From a virus: a stretch of DNA of 30,166 nucleotides. Shown here piece by piece: positions 21,629 to 28,776 of this stretch. The stretch lies in the IMG/VR virus record IMGVR_UViG_3300045999_011062, positions 1 to 30,166 of that record. One strand, written 5' to 3'. The notes beneath the pieces are model-generated. The model had not been told where the DNA came from. It worked only from the letters and a program-made list of their open reading frames with translations, and ran no database searches. Every line of letters begins with the position of its first letter. Position 1 is the stretch's first letter. A program made the translations under genes and the position numbers.

Positions 21629-24499
21629 TTATCCTAAAATTGTGCGTTTGGGAAATACAAGATATTTATCGTATTCCTGAGTATTGGAATACATATCTAC
21701 CGGTGCAATAAATCGCATGCTGTTGTGATCAAACGTGGTTGGTGCATCCGAATAAGAACCAGAAGAATCAGTGACACTGATATCTTCGATTTGATAAATC
21801 ACTATGGTTGACCCCACAACAGGAGGTATTGTAAAACTCACATAGTTGGGCAAATGACCATAGTTTACTGTGAAATTGGTATTGTAGCTCTGCAACGTTC
21901 CATTGACTGTCACAGCAATTATTCCAGTGTTTGGCAGCAAAGTCACAGCAAAATTATGTTGGTTACCATCGCCGGAATAAGTTGTGGACGTCAAAACTTG
22001 TCCAGTGGTGTCCAGGCTTGGTGTATCGTATTGATAGCCTTCATACACATCAAATGTTGTTTCTGCTGGGGTAGGCACCCAGGCACCGTAGCTACTGTCG
22101 GCCACTGGGTCCCAGTTTTTGCTCAACAATCTATCTAGTTCGTAACGATCAACTTCAAAGTCAATCAAATTCAATCGCTCGCCAAACTTGGTTCTGATAT
22201 AATAAGCAATCTGATCACCTTTGCCTGGCTTGGCATAGGCCAACACCCACGAAGGAGTAAATCCCAAAACCTGTCCATTGGCTTGTTTCGATGTCATCCA
22301 CAAAGGCAACACGTTATCAACTTCTCCCACTGTGTCAATTACTTGATCCCGCATGTTGATCAAGCTGTTGGGATAAACAGTGCTGACTTCGGTGCTGTCG
22401 TTTTCATTTATGGGATATGGCAACGTTACTTGTTTGCTGACACTTTGTCCTTGATTGTTAAGCAAGTTATCAATTACTCTGCTGTAGACCACTTCGTAAA
22501 TCACTTGATCTGCGCTGTTTCTGGCCTGTGCAACTCGTATCTCGCCCAGTGTTAAATTTTTCCAATAATGATTTTCGTAAAGACTACTGACGTAATCGGC
22601 ATAGGTAGCAGCAGTCAGACCAAAGGCATGATTATACACCACTCCAGTAGCTCGTCCAAAGTTTGGATCGTCAGGACGATACAGCAAATCAGGTTTGAAG
22701 ATGTCAGAGTTTTGTAACAAACTGTCAATGAGTGCACGATCGTTGTCCGGGGGCATGGCCTCAATATACAGATTGTCATAGGGCTCGTTGTAAACACGTT
22801 TTACAGTAATGCTGAATGTTTTGCTAGCATTAATCAATCCATTCACACTGAACACTTGAACCACAAACTCATGCTTCATGTCAAAAGTAGTTTCAGTGTC
22901 TTGACCAGTGATGCCCAGATCGTTCATTGTGACATCAAATGTTGTGGTTCCTGTGTCCAACGCAAAAGTATTGAAACTTGTGCGACCTGCAATTTCGCCC
23001 GATGGCAACAACTGTAGGCCCTGCGGCAATGATGAATTACTGCCACTGAGTAATTGATATTGCAACGGTATTCCTGCTGCATTTTCAGCAGCAACATACA
23101 GTGTGCTGGTTGCACCATTGACAATGGTGCCAAGATTGCTGGGAACCAGCCATACGATTTCAGTGTTGACTGGCCCAGTTATGGTAAGACTGTATCGATA
23201 TTCATTGTAGATCAACGGGTCAATGTCTTTGCTGATTCTCACAGTGAATTCATAGTTCAGTTGATTGGCTCCTAAATTGGGTATATAGCCATACAACCAG
23301 CCAGAATTTTGATCCAATACCAGGCCAGGTATGCCTGCACTGTCACCAGCATCGTAGATTATTTCGTAATCAACTTGATCCCCGTCAAGATCTAGTCCGT
23401 TGAATCGATAAGCAAACCAATTGTTGTCGCGAACTGTGCCAATGCTGCCTTCTGGGTTGGTAATGATCGGCGGTCTAGATGGTGTGACATCAGCAGTAAC
23501 AAAAGTATTGTCAGCAGTGATCAGTGTGGTATCTGCTGTGAGACTGTTTTTGCTATAAATGTAGATGCTGAATGTTCTAAGCTGGCTGTAGACTCCATCA
23601 GTCAATTCCAAAGTGAATTCGTAGTTTGAATTCACACTCATAGTGCTGAAGTCAAAACTGTATTCATCGTAGCCCTGGCCATCTCTACTGAATCCTGCTG
23701 TGACTTCAATGGGACTCAATGGAGTTATAAATCCTGATATCAAACCTGTTCTGGATATAGAAAGTCCCAGTGGGAAATTTCCACCTACCAGTTTCACTGT
23801 TGGATTTGCATTGGGATCTGGATCTGTGTATTGAATCTGCAGGCCAGTGACCAGTGTTCCGTCATAGAACTGAGCAATTTGTCCAGCAGGCGTAATAAAT
23901 TCTGGGGGGTTGGGGCCAGTAACTGTGAGTGTAAATGTTCGATCTCGAATTTTGTCCAACACAAACTGGCCATTGATAAAGTTTGTTGTGTAGGCTCTCA
24001 CAGTGAATTTGCTGGTTACGTCTTGGCCAACTTCGGTGGGCACACCTTGGATACTGGCCACAGCTTTGGGCACACCAAGAATTAAGCCGTTGTCGGCTAT
24101 TTGCACTCCAGCGGGCAACTGACCTGCTTGAAGATTAAATCTTATGTGCTGACTAAATTCAGCAGTCATTGATCCTGTTGCAGTGCTGAGTTGTATTGGC
24201 GTGGTTGTGAATTCGCTTTCAGTCAACGAAAATTCAGTGCTGTTGTGAACTGCCAACACAAAATATCTAACCAAAGGGCTGATGCCTCCAAATACAGTGC
24301 CAGCAAACATAACGTTGAGACCAGCGTATATGCCCTGTGTGCTGTTGCATGTAATTCTGTTGGTAACTCCACTGGTGGCTGTGCACACCACACCAGTGAT
24401 CAGTGGATCAACTGTGGCCAACATGGCCTGCTGATAAAAAATACCTTCGGCAACAGTGCCTAAACTGCCTGCAGGGGTTATCCACTGTGGTTGAGCCAT
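21629..24499 (-). CDS. Large tail-fibre/adhesin protein with repeated Ig-like (He_PIG-type) domains
   Basis: The protein has 956 residues from ATG 24499 (four nt after the upstream stop; the longer frame overlaps that gene). At least four units follow the putative-Ig pattern in which a PxGLxL strand precedes G-x-I/L-x-G: LPAGVQIADNGLILG, FPLGLSISRTGLISG, IPGLVLDQNSGWLYG and LPQGLQLLPSGEIAG. Each is introduced by a TPAGSLGTV-like linker. Unique C-terminal parts include a long polar region and the ending YDKYLVFPKRTILG. No enzymatic motif is visible. It is probably a fibre or baseplate-attached adhesin that contacts the host surface. The repeats make it a good candidate for recombination-driven host-range change. 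Confidence 0.82.
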   Translation of the reverse strand: MAQPQWITPAGSLGTVAEGIFYQQAMLATVDPLITGVVCTATSGVTNRITCNSTQGIYAGLNVMFAGTVFGGISPLVRYFVLAVHNSTEFSLTESEFTTTPIQLSTATGSMTAEFSQHIRFNLQAGQLPAGVQIADNGLILGVPKAVASIQGVPTEVGQDVTSKFTVRAYTTNFINGQFVLDKIRDRTFTLTVTGPNPPEFITPAGQIAQFYDGTLVTGLQIQYTDPDPNANPTVKLVGGNFPLGLSISRTGLISGFITPLSPIEVTAGFSRDGQGYDEYSFDFSTMSVNSNYEFTLELTDGVYSQLRTFSIYIYSKNSLTADTTLITADNTFVTADVTPSRPPIITNPEGSIGTVRDNNWFAYRFNGLDLDGDQVDYEIIYDAGDSAGIPGLVLDQNSGWLYGYIPNLGANQLNYEFTVRISKDIDPLIYNEYRYSLTITGPVNTEIVWLVPSNLGTIVNGATSTLYVAAENAAGIPLQYQLLSGSNSSLPQGLQLLPSGEIAGRTSFNTFALDTGTTTFDVTMNDLGITGQDTETTFDMKHEFVVQVFSVNGLINASKTFSITVKRVYNEPYDNLYIEAMPPDNDRALIDSLLQNSDIFKPDLLYRPDDPNFGRATGVVYNHAFGLTAATYADYVSSLYENHYWKNLTLGEIRVAQARNSADQVIYEVVYSRVIDNLLNNQGQSVSKQVTLPYPINENDSTEVSTVYPNSLINMRDQVIDTVGEVDNVLPLWMTSKQANGQVLGFTPSWVLAYAKPGKGDQIAYYIRTKFGERLNLIDFEVDRYELDRLLSKNWDPVADSSYGAWVPTPAETTFDVYEGYQYDTPSLDTTGQVLTSTTYSGDGNQHNFAVTLLPNTGIIAVTVNGTLQSYNTNFTVNYGHLPNYVSFTIPPVVGSTIVIYQIEDISVTDSSGSYSDAPTTFDHNSMRFIAPVDMYSNTQEYDKYLVFPKRTILG

Positions 24500-24503
24500 A
24501 GTA

Positions 24504-24770
24504 TTACCAAGGTGTGGTGTCAAATGCCACACGTCTCCAAATTTCACTTGATGTATCAAAATCTGCCACGCAGACGTAAAGATATTGATCGTCAAATGCA
24601 ATCATACCAGCAGTGTCTCCAGCAGTGCCATCAGGACTTGCAGGGGGAGTATCTTGAACTCTACTGTAGAGTTCTCCGAAATTATCGTTGCATTTAATGT
24701 AGGCCGTGCGTATTGCATCGCCCGTGCCGTCGTTGGGTGCTGTTCCTACATTGATTACTTGTAATGCCAT
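24504..24770 (-). CDS. Short structural protein with a fibre-type N-terminal motif
   Basis: The protein has 88 residues. INVGTAPNDGTGDAIRTAYI and KCNDNFGELYSR form a small domain I recall at the N-terminus of many phage tail proteins. The rest is a short beta-rich part (MIAFDDQYLYVCVADFDTSS). It may be a free fibre or baseplate adaptor for the large adhesin immediately downstream (gap four nt). It has a GAGGA RBS about nine nt before the ATG and a TAAATA box 18 nt upstream inside an inverted repeat. Confidence 0.7.
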   Translation of the reverse strand: MALQVINVGTAPNDGTGDAIRTAYIKCNDNFGELYSRVQDTPPASPDGTAGDTAGMIAFDDQYLYVCVADFDTSSEIWRRVAFDTTPW

Positions 24771-24778
24771 ATGAAATC

Positions 24779-24800
24779 CTCTGGCTAGTATTTACCAGAG
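24779..24800 (-). promoter_or_regulatory. TAAATA box flanked by an inverted repeat, adhesin operon promoter
   Basis: CTCTGG (24779-24784) and CCAGAG (24795-24800) enclose TAAATA (24794-24789). The repeat has 6-bp arms and a 10-bp gap. ATG 24770 is 18 nt beyond the box with GAGGA between. It could be a binding site or an RNA hairpin. Confidence 0.5.
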
Positions 24801-24821
24801 ATTCAAATGGGCAAAGGTGTG

Positions 24822-25145
24822 TTAGTAAGGGCTAAAACTGCTACCGCAGCCGCACGTGGTCTGTGCTTGCGGGTTGTCAATAGAGAAACTGGAACCCATT
24901 AAATCTTCTTTATAATTGATGGTTGCACCTTGCAGATACTGCATGCTCATGCTATCCACCACCACAGGAATATCGGTCAAAACTTCAAAATCGTCTTCGT
25001 TGCGGTCTTCGTCGAATGTAAATCCGTAACTCATGCCCGAACATCCACCGCCCTGTACAAAAACTCTCAGCAAGACTTTGGGATTGTTTTCTTCAGCCAA
25101 CAAGTCTTTTATTTTGGTAATAGCGGATTCAGTTAATGTAATCAT
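24822..25145 (-). CDS. A-type iron-sulfur carrier (IscA/ErpA/HesB family)
   Basis: The protein has 107 residues from ATG 25145 (ATGA overlap with the SOD stop; the upstream TTG start is less likely). All three family cysteines are present: C35 in [12 protein letters not shown], and C98/C100 in TTCGCGSSF. Such proteins carry [2Fe-2S] or [4Fe-4S] clusters to apo-enzymes; HesB-like genes are known from cyanophages. It is translationally coupled to the superoxide dismutase gene. It may help build Fe-S enzymes such as the phage radical SAM protein. Confidence 0.92.
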   Translation of the reverse strand: MITLTESAITKIKDLLAEENNPKVLLRVFVQGGGCSGMSYGFTFDEDRNEDDFEVLTDIPVVVDSMSMQYLQGATINYKEDLMGSSFSIDNPQAQTTCGCGSSFSPY

Positions 25146-25702
25146 AGTCGTTCGTTGCAAACATCCCAGTCAATGACCTTCCAGATATTGTCCAGGTAAC
25201 GTTCTTTGTCCCACTGATAATCAGTGGCCCAAACATGCTCCCACCAGTCTACTAGCACACAGATATCGGTGCGCACAGCATGGTTGGCTATGGTTTTAAT
25301 CTCTCCGCCGGTGCTGAGATAGACCCAACCCGAGCCCTGAATCTTCATTGCTGCTTCTTTAAAGGCAATTTTAAAATCTTCGTAGGTTTTAAATTTTTCT
25401 TCTATCAACGCAAGAACTGCACCGCGGGGGCGATTGGCACCCTTAGGAGCCCTAAGCTGAGGGAAGAACTTATTATGTAAAAAACTGCCAGCACGATTAA
25501 AATCCGCATTGCCTTCTCCTGCATTATAACGCTTGGCATAACCTTTGGCCAAATGCCCATAATGATATTCTAAACTTTCTTTGCTCAACACTGGCTCAAG
25601 GTCTCGTTCCCCGTAAGGCAAGGGTGTAGTTTCTAGCTTGGCCGGGCGGGTGCTGGCTTCTACTATGTTTATAAAATCATATATTGATGCGGCGGTGTCC
25701 AT
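25142..25702 (-). CDS. Fe/Mn superoxide dismutase
   Basis: This 186-residue protein starts at ATG 25702; the frame extends upstream without a good start. All four metal ligands are present: H47 (SLEYHYGH), H76 (SFLHNKFF), D152 and H156 ([12 protein letters not shown]). [20 protein letters not shown] matches the family's N-terminal domain and [10 protein letters not shown] the conserved second-domain strand. There is no signal peptide, so it is cytoplasmic. It converts superoxide to peroxide, which would protect Fe-S proteins; the coupled IscA-type gene fits that. Residues deciding Fe versus Mn were not resolved. The start is five nt from a TAAATA box. Confidence 0.93.
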   Translation of the reverse strand: MDTAASIYDFINIVEASTRPAKLETTPLPYGERDLEPVLSKESLEYHYGHLAKGYAKRYNAGEGNADFNRAGSFLHNKFFPQLRAPKGANRPRGAVLALIEEKFKTYEDFKIAFKEAAMKIQGSGWVYLSTGGEIKTIANHAVRTDICVLVDWWEHVWATDYQWDKERYLDNIWKVIDWDVCNERL

Positions 25703-25707
25703 GTAGA

Positions 25708-25713
25708 TATTTA
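25708..25713 (-). promoter_or_regulatory. TAAATA box, 5 nt from the SOD start
   Basis: The minus strand reads AAATAAATATCTAC directly before ATG 25702, nearly identical to TTAAATATCTGC before ATG 5379. No Shine-Dalgarno. A start six nt past the box falls on the A of the ATG. The 157-bp gap 25703-25859 shows nothing else firm. Confidence 0.55.
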
Positions 25714-25859
25714 TTTCAATGTCGATAACAGGGCACAAACAATTCTTGATGATTTCTGCACACAGCTTGTCTAAACATTGATTGTATTCTTGACAATTTT
25801 TCTATAGTATCTGATCAAATTTTGCTGTGTTTAGTTGTCTGATTTAGGATACCAGCATG

Positions 25860-26078
25860 TTATCGTCGCCTGGTGATACGTCCTCGACTGAGATCATATG
25901 GACTGAATTCCACTTCCACAGTGTCACCTAGCAAAATCTTGATGTTGTTTTGACGCATACGTCCCGAAATAACACCAGTGATCAAGGCATCGGTTGTGTC
26001 GAGCTTGACTCTAAACATGGCATTAGGCAGAACATCAACCACAACACCTTCCATCGAAATAGCTTCTTCTTTGGCCAT
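25860..26078 (-). CDS. infA: Translation initiation factor IF-1
   Basis: The protein has 72 residues from ATG 26078, exactly the length of E. coli IF-1. The alignment is clear: [20 protein letters not shown] and MFRVKL at the start, [20 protein letters not shown] as the OB-fold core, and [14 protein letters not shown] at the end (E. coli has TPYDLSKGRIVFR). The residues of the basic face that binds the 30S A-site region are largely kept. IF-1 binds the ribosomal A site during initiation and works with IF-2 and IF-3. IF-1 genes in phages are rare. Its own start lies seven nt from a TAAATA box without a Shine-Dalgarno. It precedes the SOD/IscA unit. Confidence 0.95.
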   Translation of the reverse strand: MAKEEAISMEGVVVDVLPNAMFRVKLDTTDALITGVISGRMRQNNIKILLGDTVEVEFSPYDLSRGRITRRR

Positions 26079-26085
26079 AAGCAAA

Positions 26086-26091
26086 TATTTA
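26086..26091 (-). promoter_or_regulatory. TAAATA box for IF-1, nested in the upstream stop codon
   Basis: The TAA stop of the upstream gene (26091-26089) is the first half of TAAATA. The ATG of IF-1 is seven nt beyond, with no Shine-Dalgarno in TTTGCTT. Confidence 0.5.
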
Positions 26092-26460
26092 GTTGAAATT
26101 CAGTTCTGCAATGATCTTCTGAAGTCGATCAAAGCGGAAACTGCGCCACTCCTGCTTTTCAAGATCAAACACCCGGAGGCTGTGTTCGTCAGGTTGCTTG
26201 CGTTTCTTGGTTTCCAAGAGTTTTTCCACTGGCACATCCTGGGGCTGTTTATCGTCGGGAATCAGTGTCCAATCCAGGGTGCATTTCATTTCTCGCTCGG
26301 TGCCATCGGCCTTGACAAAGCTCACAGTGATTGCGCTTTTTTGTAGCAGACTACGAACCCAGTCTCGAATAATTGCTTTTTGACTGTCGTCAGCTTCTTG
26401 ATATTGTGTGCCGGGTGCTCCTTTGAGCAGTCGCACAGTTTCTTGTTTGGACCAATCCAT
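26089..26460 (-). CDS. Phage protein with C-terminal SH3/Sm-like beta-barrel (WYL_2/DUF2693-like)
   Basis: I choose ATG 26460 (123 residues) because GGAAG precedes it and it lies two nt after the upstream stop. The N-terminal helical part contains [15 protein letters not shown]. The rest forms strands [20 protein letters not shown] and, after a linker with [34 protein letters not shown], typical of small barrel proteins encoded by large marine phages. WYL-like barrels bind nucleic acid or ligands; function is unproven. It is last in the 27780 operon. Confidence 0.6.
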   Translation of the reverse strand: MDWSKQETVRLLKGAPGTQYQEADDSQKAIIRDWVRSLLQKSAITVSFVKADGTEREMKCTLDWTLIPDDKQPQDVPVEKLLETKKRKQPDEHSLRVFDLEKQEWRSFRFDRLQKIIAELNFN

Positions 26461-26462
26461 GG

Positions 26463-26723
26463 TTACTTCCATTTTAAAGTTAATGCTGTGTAAAGTTTTT
26501 CGCTTATGTCAAAACGACTTCCATCGACGTAATATCGTTGATCTATGTGTTCATACCATTCTTCGTTTGGTTGCTGTCGAATCCACTCCTGTGCAGGCAT
26601 GGTTAATTTTACTGTATACCAGAATTTTCCGTCAACTCGAGCACTGCCTATATTTTGGATATCGGGTGGAGTAAGTTGTTTTACCATGTGATTCCACATA
26701 GAATCAGCTTGTTGTGCGGTCAT
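26463..26723 (-). CDS. Small phage protein ending in LKWK (small-protein family member)
   Basis: The protein has 86 residues from ATG 26723 (ATGA overlap); ATG 26729 is also possible. It contains FWYTVKLTMPAQEWIRQQPN and ends EKLYTALTLKWK. The end matches the next two upstream proteins (AFCLKWS and MFQLKWG), suggesting a shared small fold in which a helix leads to a terminal LKW strand. No known function. Confidence 0.6.
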   Translation of the reverse strand: MTAQQADSMWNHMVKQLTPPDIQNIGSARVDGKFWYTVKLTMPAQEWIRQQPNEEWYEHIDQRYYVDGSRFDISEKLYTALTLKWK

Positions 26724-26935
26724 GACCATTTCAAGCAAAACGCCGTTAACGTTTTTTCATCAGGAATACTCACTGTCATACCAGCAGCCGTTGCACCATT
26801 GTCTTGACACCATTGTTGAAGTTCTTCATAATTTTCCGACCAAAATCCAATGTCACTCAACATCAAGATCATATGCTCGCCCAAGGATGTACTCACCAAG
26901 GCATCGGCGATCACAAAGCGAGGCTTCATCCCCAT
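26720..26935 (-). CDS. Small phage protein ending in LKWS (small-protein family member)
   Basis: The protein has 71 residues. MGMKPRFVIADALVSTSLGE is followed by ENYEELQQWCQDNGATAAGM, then TVSIPDEKTLTAFCLKWS. The end is shared with its neighbours. The start may be ATG 26935 or 26929. It is coupled to the downstream gene (ATGA). Function unknown. Confidence 0.6.
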   Translation of the reverse strand: MGMKPRFVIADALVSTSLGEHMILMLSDIGFWSENYEELQQWCQDNGATAAGMTVSIPDEKTLTAFCLKWS

Positions 26936-27165
26936 TTTAGTTGAAACATTGTGGCATCTGCACTGGACTCAAAAGCAAATTGTTGATAAGGAAAACTAGC
27001 AATCCAATAGCCGGTCATTGAGCGTTCGCACCAAATGCAAAGACTCGTCCACGATATCTTTTCTTCATATCCGTTACGAGGCTGCATCACAGTCCAACTT
27101 CTCTTCTTTGCTCCGCGAATGGTGCGTGGATTTGTGGCTTTATAAGGAAGATACAAATTACCCAC
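26926..27165 (-). CDS. Small phage protein ending in LKWG (small-protein family member)
   Basis: I choose GTG 27165 (79 residues), which overlaps the upstream stop by eight nt; ATG 27087 would give 53 residues. Core: WTSLCIWCERSMTGYWIASF, ending SSADATMFQLKWG, the same terminal pattern as the two downstream proteins. The start is uncertain because neither candidate has a strong Shine-Dalgarno. Two Cys three residues apart in CIWC could be redox-active or bind metal. Confidence 0.5.
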   Translation of the reverse strand: MGNLYLPYKATNPRTIRGAKKRSWTVMQPRNGYEEKISWTSLCIWCERSMTGYWIASFPYQQFAFESSADATMFQLKWG

Positions 27166-27553
27166 GGCGCATTTTGGAAATAGCCACAGCCTCTTCGTCA
27201 CTGAAAATGGGCACAGAGTTTGACTTATGCATGGTGCCAATACCCAGCATCTTGGTGCCAGTGTATTGTGGCACTGGTTTGCTGGCAGCAATACCTTCGC
27301 CGGTGTTGAGACTGGGAATATGATTGCTGGTAACGCGGCCAACAGGGGCACTGAGTTTGTAAGTCAAAGGCTCAGCAGCCAAGGCTCGCTTGCGTTTACG
27401 GTCTTCGGCCTCAACACCCCACTTGACCTGCAGTTCTCGCCAAGAGGCATCTAGTTCGCGAGCTTTGCGTGCCTCGTCGGCGCTGCGAAACTTGACTTTG
27501 CCCTTGCGGCGACCGTTGAGACTGAGACTGGGATGATGTAGGTGCATGCTCAT
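27158..27553 (-). CDS. Conserved hypothetical phage protein
   Basis: This 131-residue strongly basic protein begins MSMHLHHPSLSLNGRRKGKV. A helical KFRSADEARKARELDASWRE segment and a C-terminal IGTMHKSNSVPIFSDEEAVA motif ending KMRRG follow. I recall the HLHHPSLSLNG and GTMHKSN pieces from several uncultured marine phages. The charge and the small size would fit nucleic-acid or structural binding. It is coupled by ATGA to the upstream gene. Function unknown. Confidence 0.65.
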   Translation of the reverse strand: MSMHLHHPSLSLNGRRKGKVKFRSADEARKARELDASWRELQVKWGVEAEDRKRKRALAAEPLTYKLSAPVGRVTSNHIPSLNTGEGIAASKPVPQYTGTKMLGIGTMHKSNSVPIFSDEEAVAISKMRRG

Positions 27554-27780
27554 TTTCGCAGTAACTCCATGGTGTATTCAGTATCTCGCATGTGGGCAAC
27601 GGGCTTGATCCAACCGTTGCCCCAGCATTCATACAAAATCTTTTGATATTCTGGCGGACACTTTTCACTGATTTCAAATCCTGCTCGCGGCACTATTTTA
27701 ATGCCATCGGGGGAGAATGAAAAATCTTTATCTTTTGGGCGTAGAGTTTTATGAGATCCACTGGCTGTAATCTTAATCAT
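27550..27780 (-). CDS. Conserved hypothetical small protein, first gene of an operon
   Basis: The protein has 76 residues: MIKITASGSHKTLRPKDKDF, then beta strands with GIKIVPRAGFEISEKCPPEY, a helix with two Cys, and a Lys/Arg tail. The ATG lies five nt from the -10 of a perfect sigma70 promoter and has no Shine-Dalgarno. It leads the run of small proteins to 26089. I recall similar proteins from T4-like phages; function unknown. Confidence 0.65.
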   Translation of the reverse strand: MIKITASGSHKTLRPKDKDFSFSPDGIKIVPRAGFEISEKCPPEYQKILYECWGNGWIKPVAHMRDTEYTMELLRK

Positions 27781-27785
27781 GCTTT

Positions 27786-27814
27786 ATTATAGCAGAAACA
27801 TGATTTTCAGTCAA
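27786..27814 (-). promoter_or_regulatory. Sigma70 promoter for the small-protein operon
   Basis: TTGACT (27814-27809), a 17-bp spacer and a perfect TATAAT (27791-27786). ATG 27780 starts five nt after the -10, so the transcript should begin at or next to the start codon. This is an early-type host promoter. Confidence 0.75.
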
Positions 27815-27854
27815 TGTAATACTAAATTACTAGAATTGATCTGGCCAGTCTTTA

Positions 27855-28283
27855 TCACGGTGTCCCTAGTTGTTCGTAGCCATCAAATTGAGTTTTGTAT
27901 TCGGCTACGTTCCCTAGATACAAATAATGATAACCCAATTGTTTGTAGTAAGCACACTCGTGCTCAATACTGCGTAGTCCTAGTTTTAATTCTGGTTGTT
28001 GATAGTTCCAGGCAAATTGAACACTTTCTACATTGTGTTTGTCATAACGACAGCACAGACTCCAGGCCACTATCTCACTGTTGTAGTAGTAAACATGCAC
28101 ATCACTGTCGGGATTACGCAACTGTCCTTCAAAAATTGGCATCGCACTAACAAACTTTTTGTGCTGACAGTATTGTTGATATATTTGATTTAACTGCGCA
28201 AATTCTATCTGTTCCGACCACAACGTCGATGGTGAATAACACTGATAGTTTGTTTTTGATAAATTAATTCTGCAAAATTTCAT
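27855..28283 (-). CDS. Hypothetical protein, possible GNAT/aminoacyl-transferase fold
   Basis: The protein has 142 residues. The C-terminal half, with VHVYYYNSEIVAWSLCCRYD, LGLRSIEHECAYYKQLGYHY and LYLGNVAEYKTQFDGYE, resembles acyl-CoA N-acyltransferases and arginyl-tRNA-protein transferases (strand, helix, then a Y-K-x-x-F motif). The N-terminal part is short and aromatic. The resemblance is weak and catalytic residues are not obvious. It overlaps the upstream gene by 20 bp. It is A+T-rich by eye. Confidence 0.45.
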   Translation of the reverse strand: MKFCRINLSKTNYQCYSPSTLWSEQIEFAQLNQIYQQYCQHKKFVSAMPIFEGQLRNPDSDVHVYYYNSEIVAWSLCCRYDKHNVESVQFAWNYQQPELKLGLRSIEHECAYYKQLGYHYLYLGNVAEYKTQFDGYEQLGTP

Positions 28284-28776
28284 TTTTGTAGCGCCATGAC
28301 ACTACTTGATCCAAGGCTTTGATATTCCAGGTATCGTAATAGCCTTGTGATTTTAATTTGTCGGCAGCCTTATTTAACTTGCTGAGCTCCTGTATCACAA
28401 GAAGTCCGCAATGACCAAAATTCATTTTGACACCATTGAGATATTCTGGAGCATGTGGGTGATCGTCTAGTATCACATAATCCTGCGGCATAAGCATGTG
28501 ATTCATGGATGCTACCCACTCTTGCAACTCCACTGGATCGATGTTGTTGTGATCAAAACATACCACAACAACATCTTTTGTGCTTAGGGCCAACAGGCTT
28601 TCTTGAACTACTTTGTTAAGGTCTGACACATCAGCAAACACTGTGTCAATCAACCCCGACAGTCTGGCCGCTCGAGCATAAGGGCACGGCGGCCAGTCAT
28701 TGAGCACTGAGTTGTTTTTTTCAACAAACTCAATCATCCAACTATCGAGTTTGGTTTTGATGTCCTGTTGATCCAT
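28264..28776 (-). CDS. Conserved phage protein, possible DUF1415-like
   Basis: The protein has 170 residues. WMIEFVEKNNSVLNDWPPCP followed by YARAARLSG recalls the N-terminal Trp and CPxA motif of DUF1415-type proteins. Later strands include KDVVVVCFDHN and VASMNHMLMPQDYVILDDHP; the C-terminus is helical. The ATG overlaps the preceding stop (TAATG). Family assignment is tentative and function is unknown. Confidence 0.45.
   Translation of the reverse strand: MDQQDIKTKLDSWMIEFVEKNNSVLNDWPPCPYARAARLSGLIDTVFADVSDLNKVVQESLLALSTKDVVVVCFDHNNIDPVELQEWVASMNHMLMPQDYVILDDHPHAPEYLNGVKMNFGHCGLLVIQELSKLNKAADKLKSQGYYDTWNIKALDQVVSWRYKNEILQN

Noticed and set aside
21661-21666. Minus-strand TAAATA near the 3' end of the large adhesin gene.
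   Set aside because: It encodes part of YDKYLVF in frame and is about 35 bp from the next start with its own AGGAT; treated as chance.
25703-25797. Cys-rich upstream extension of the SOD frame (NCQEYNQCLDKLCAEIIKNC).
   Set aside because: It has no ATG or GTG start, is closed by a TAG, and lies upstream of the TAAATA box. The SOD homology begins after ATG 25702.
27841-27848. CTGGCCAG palindrome after the gene ending at 27855.
   Set aside because: Eight bp without a T-run is too short to call a terminator.
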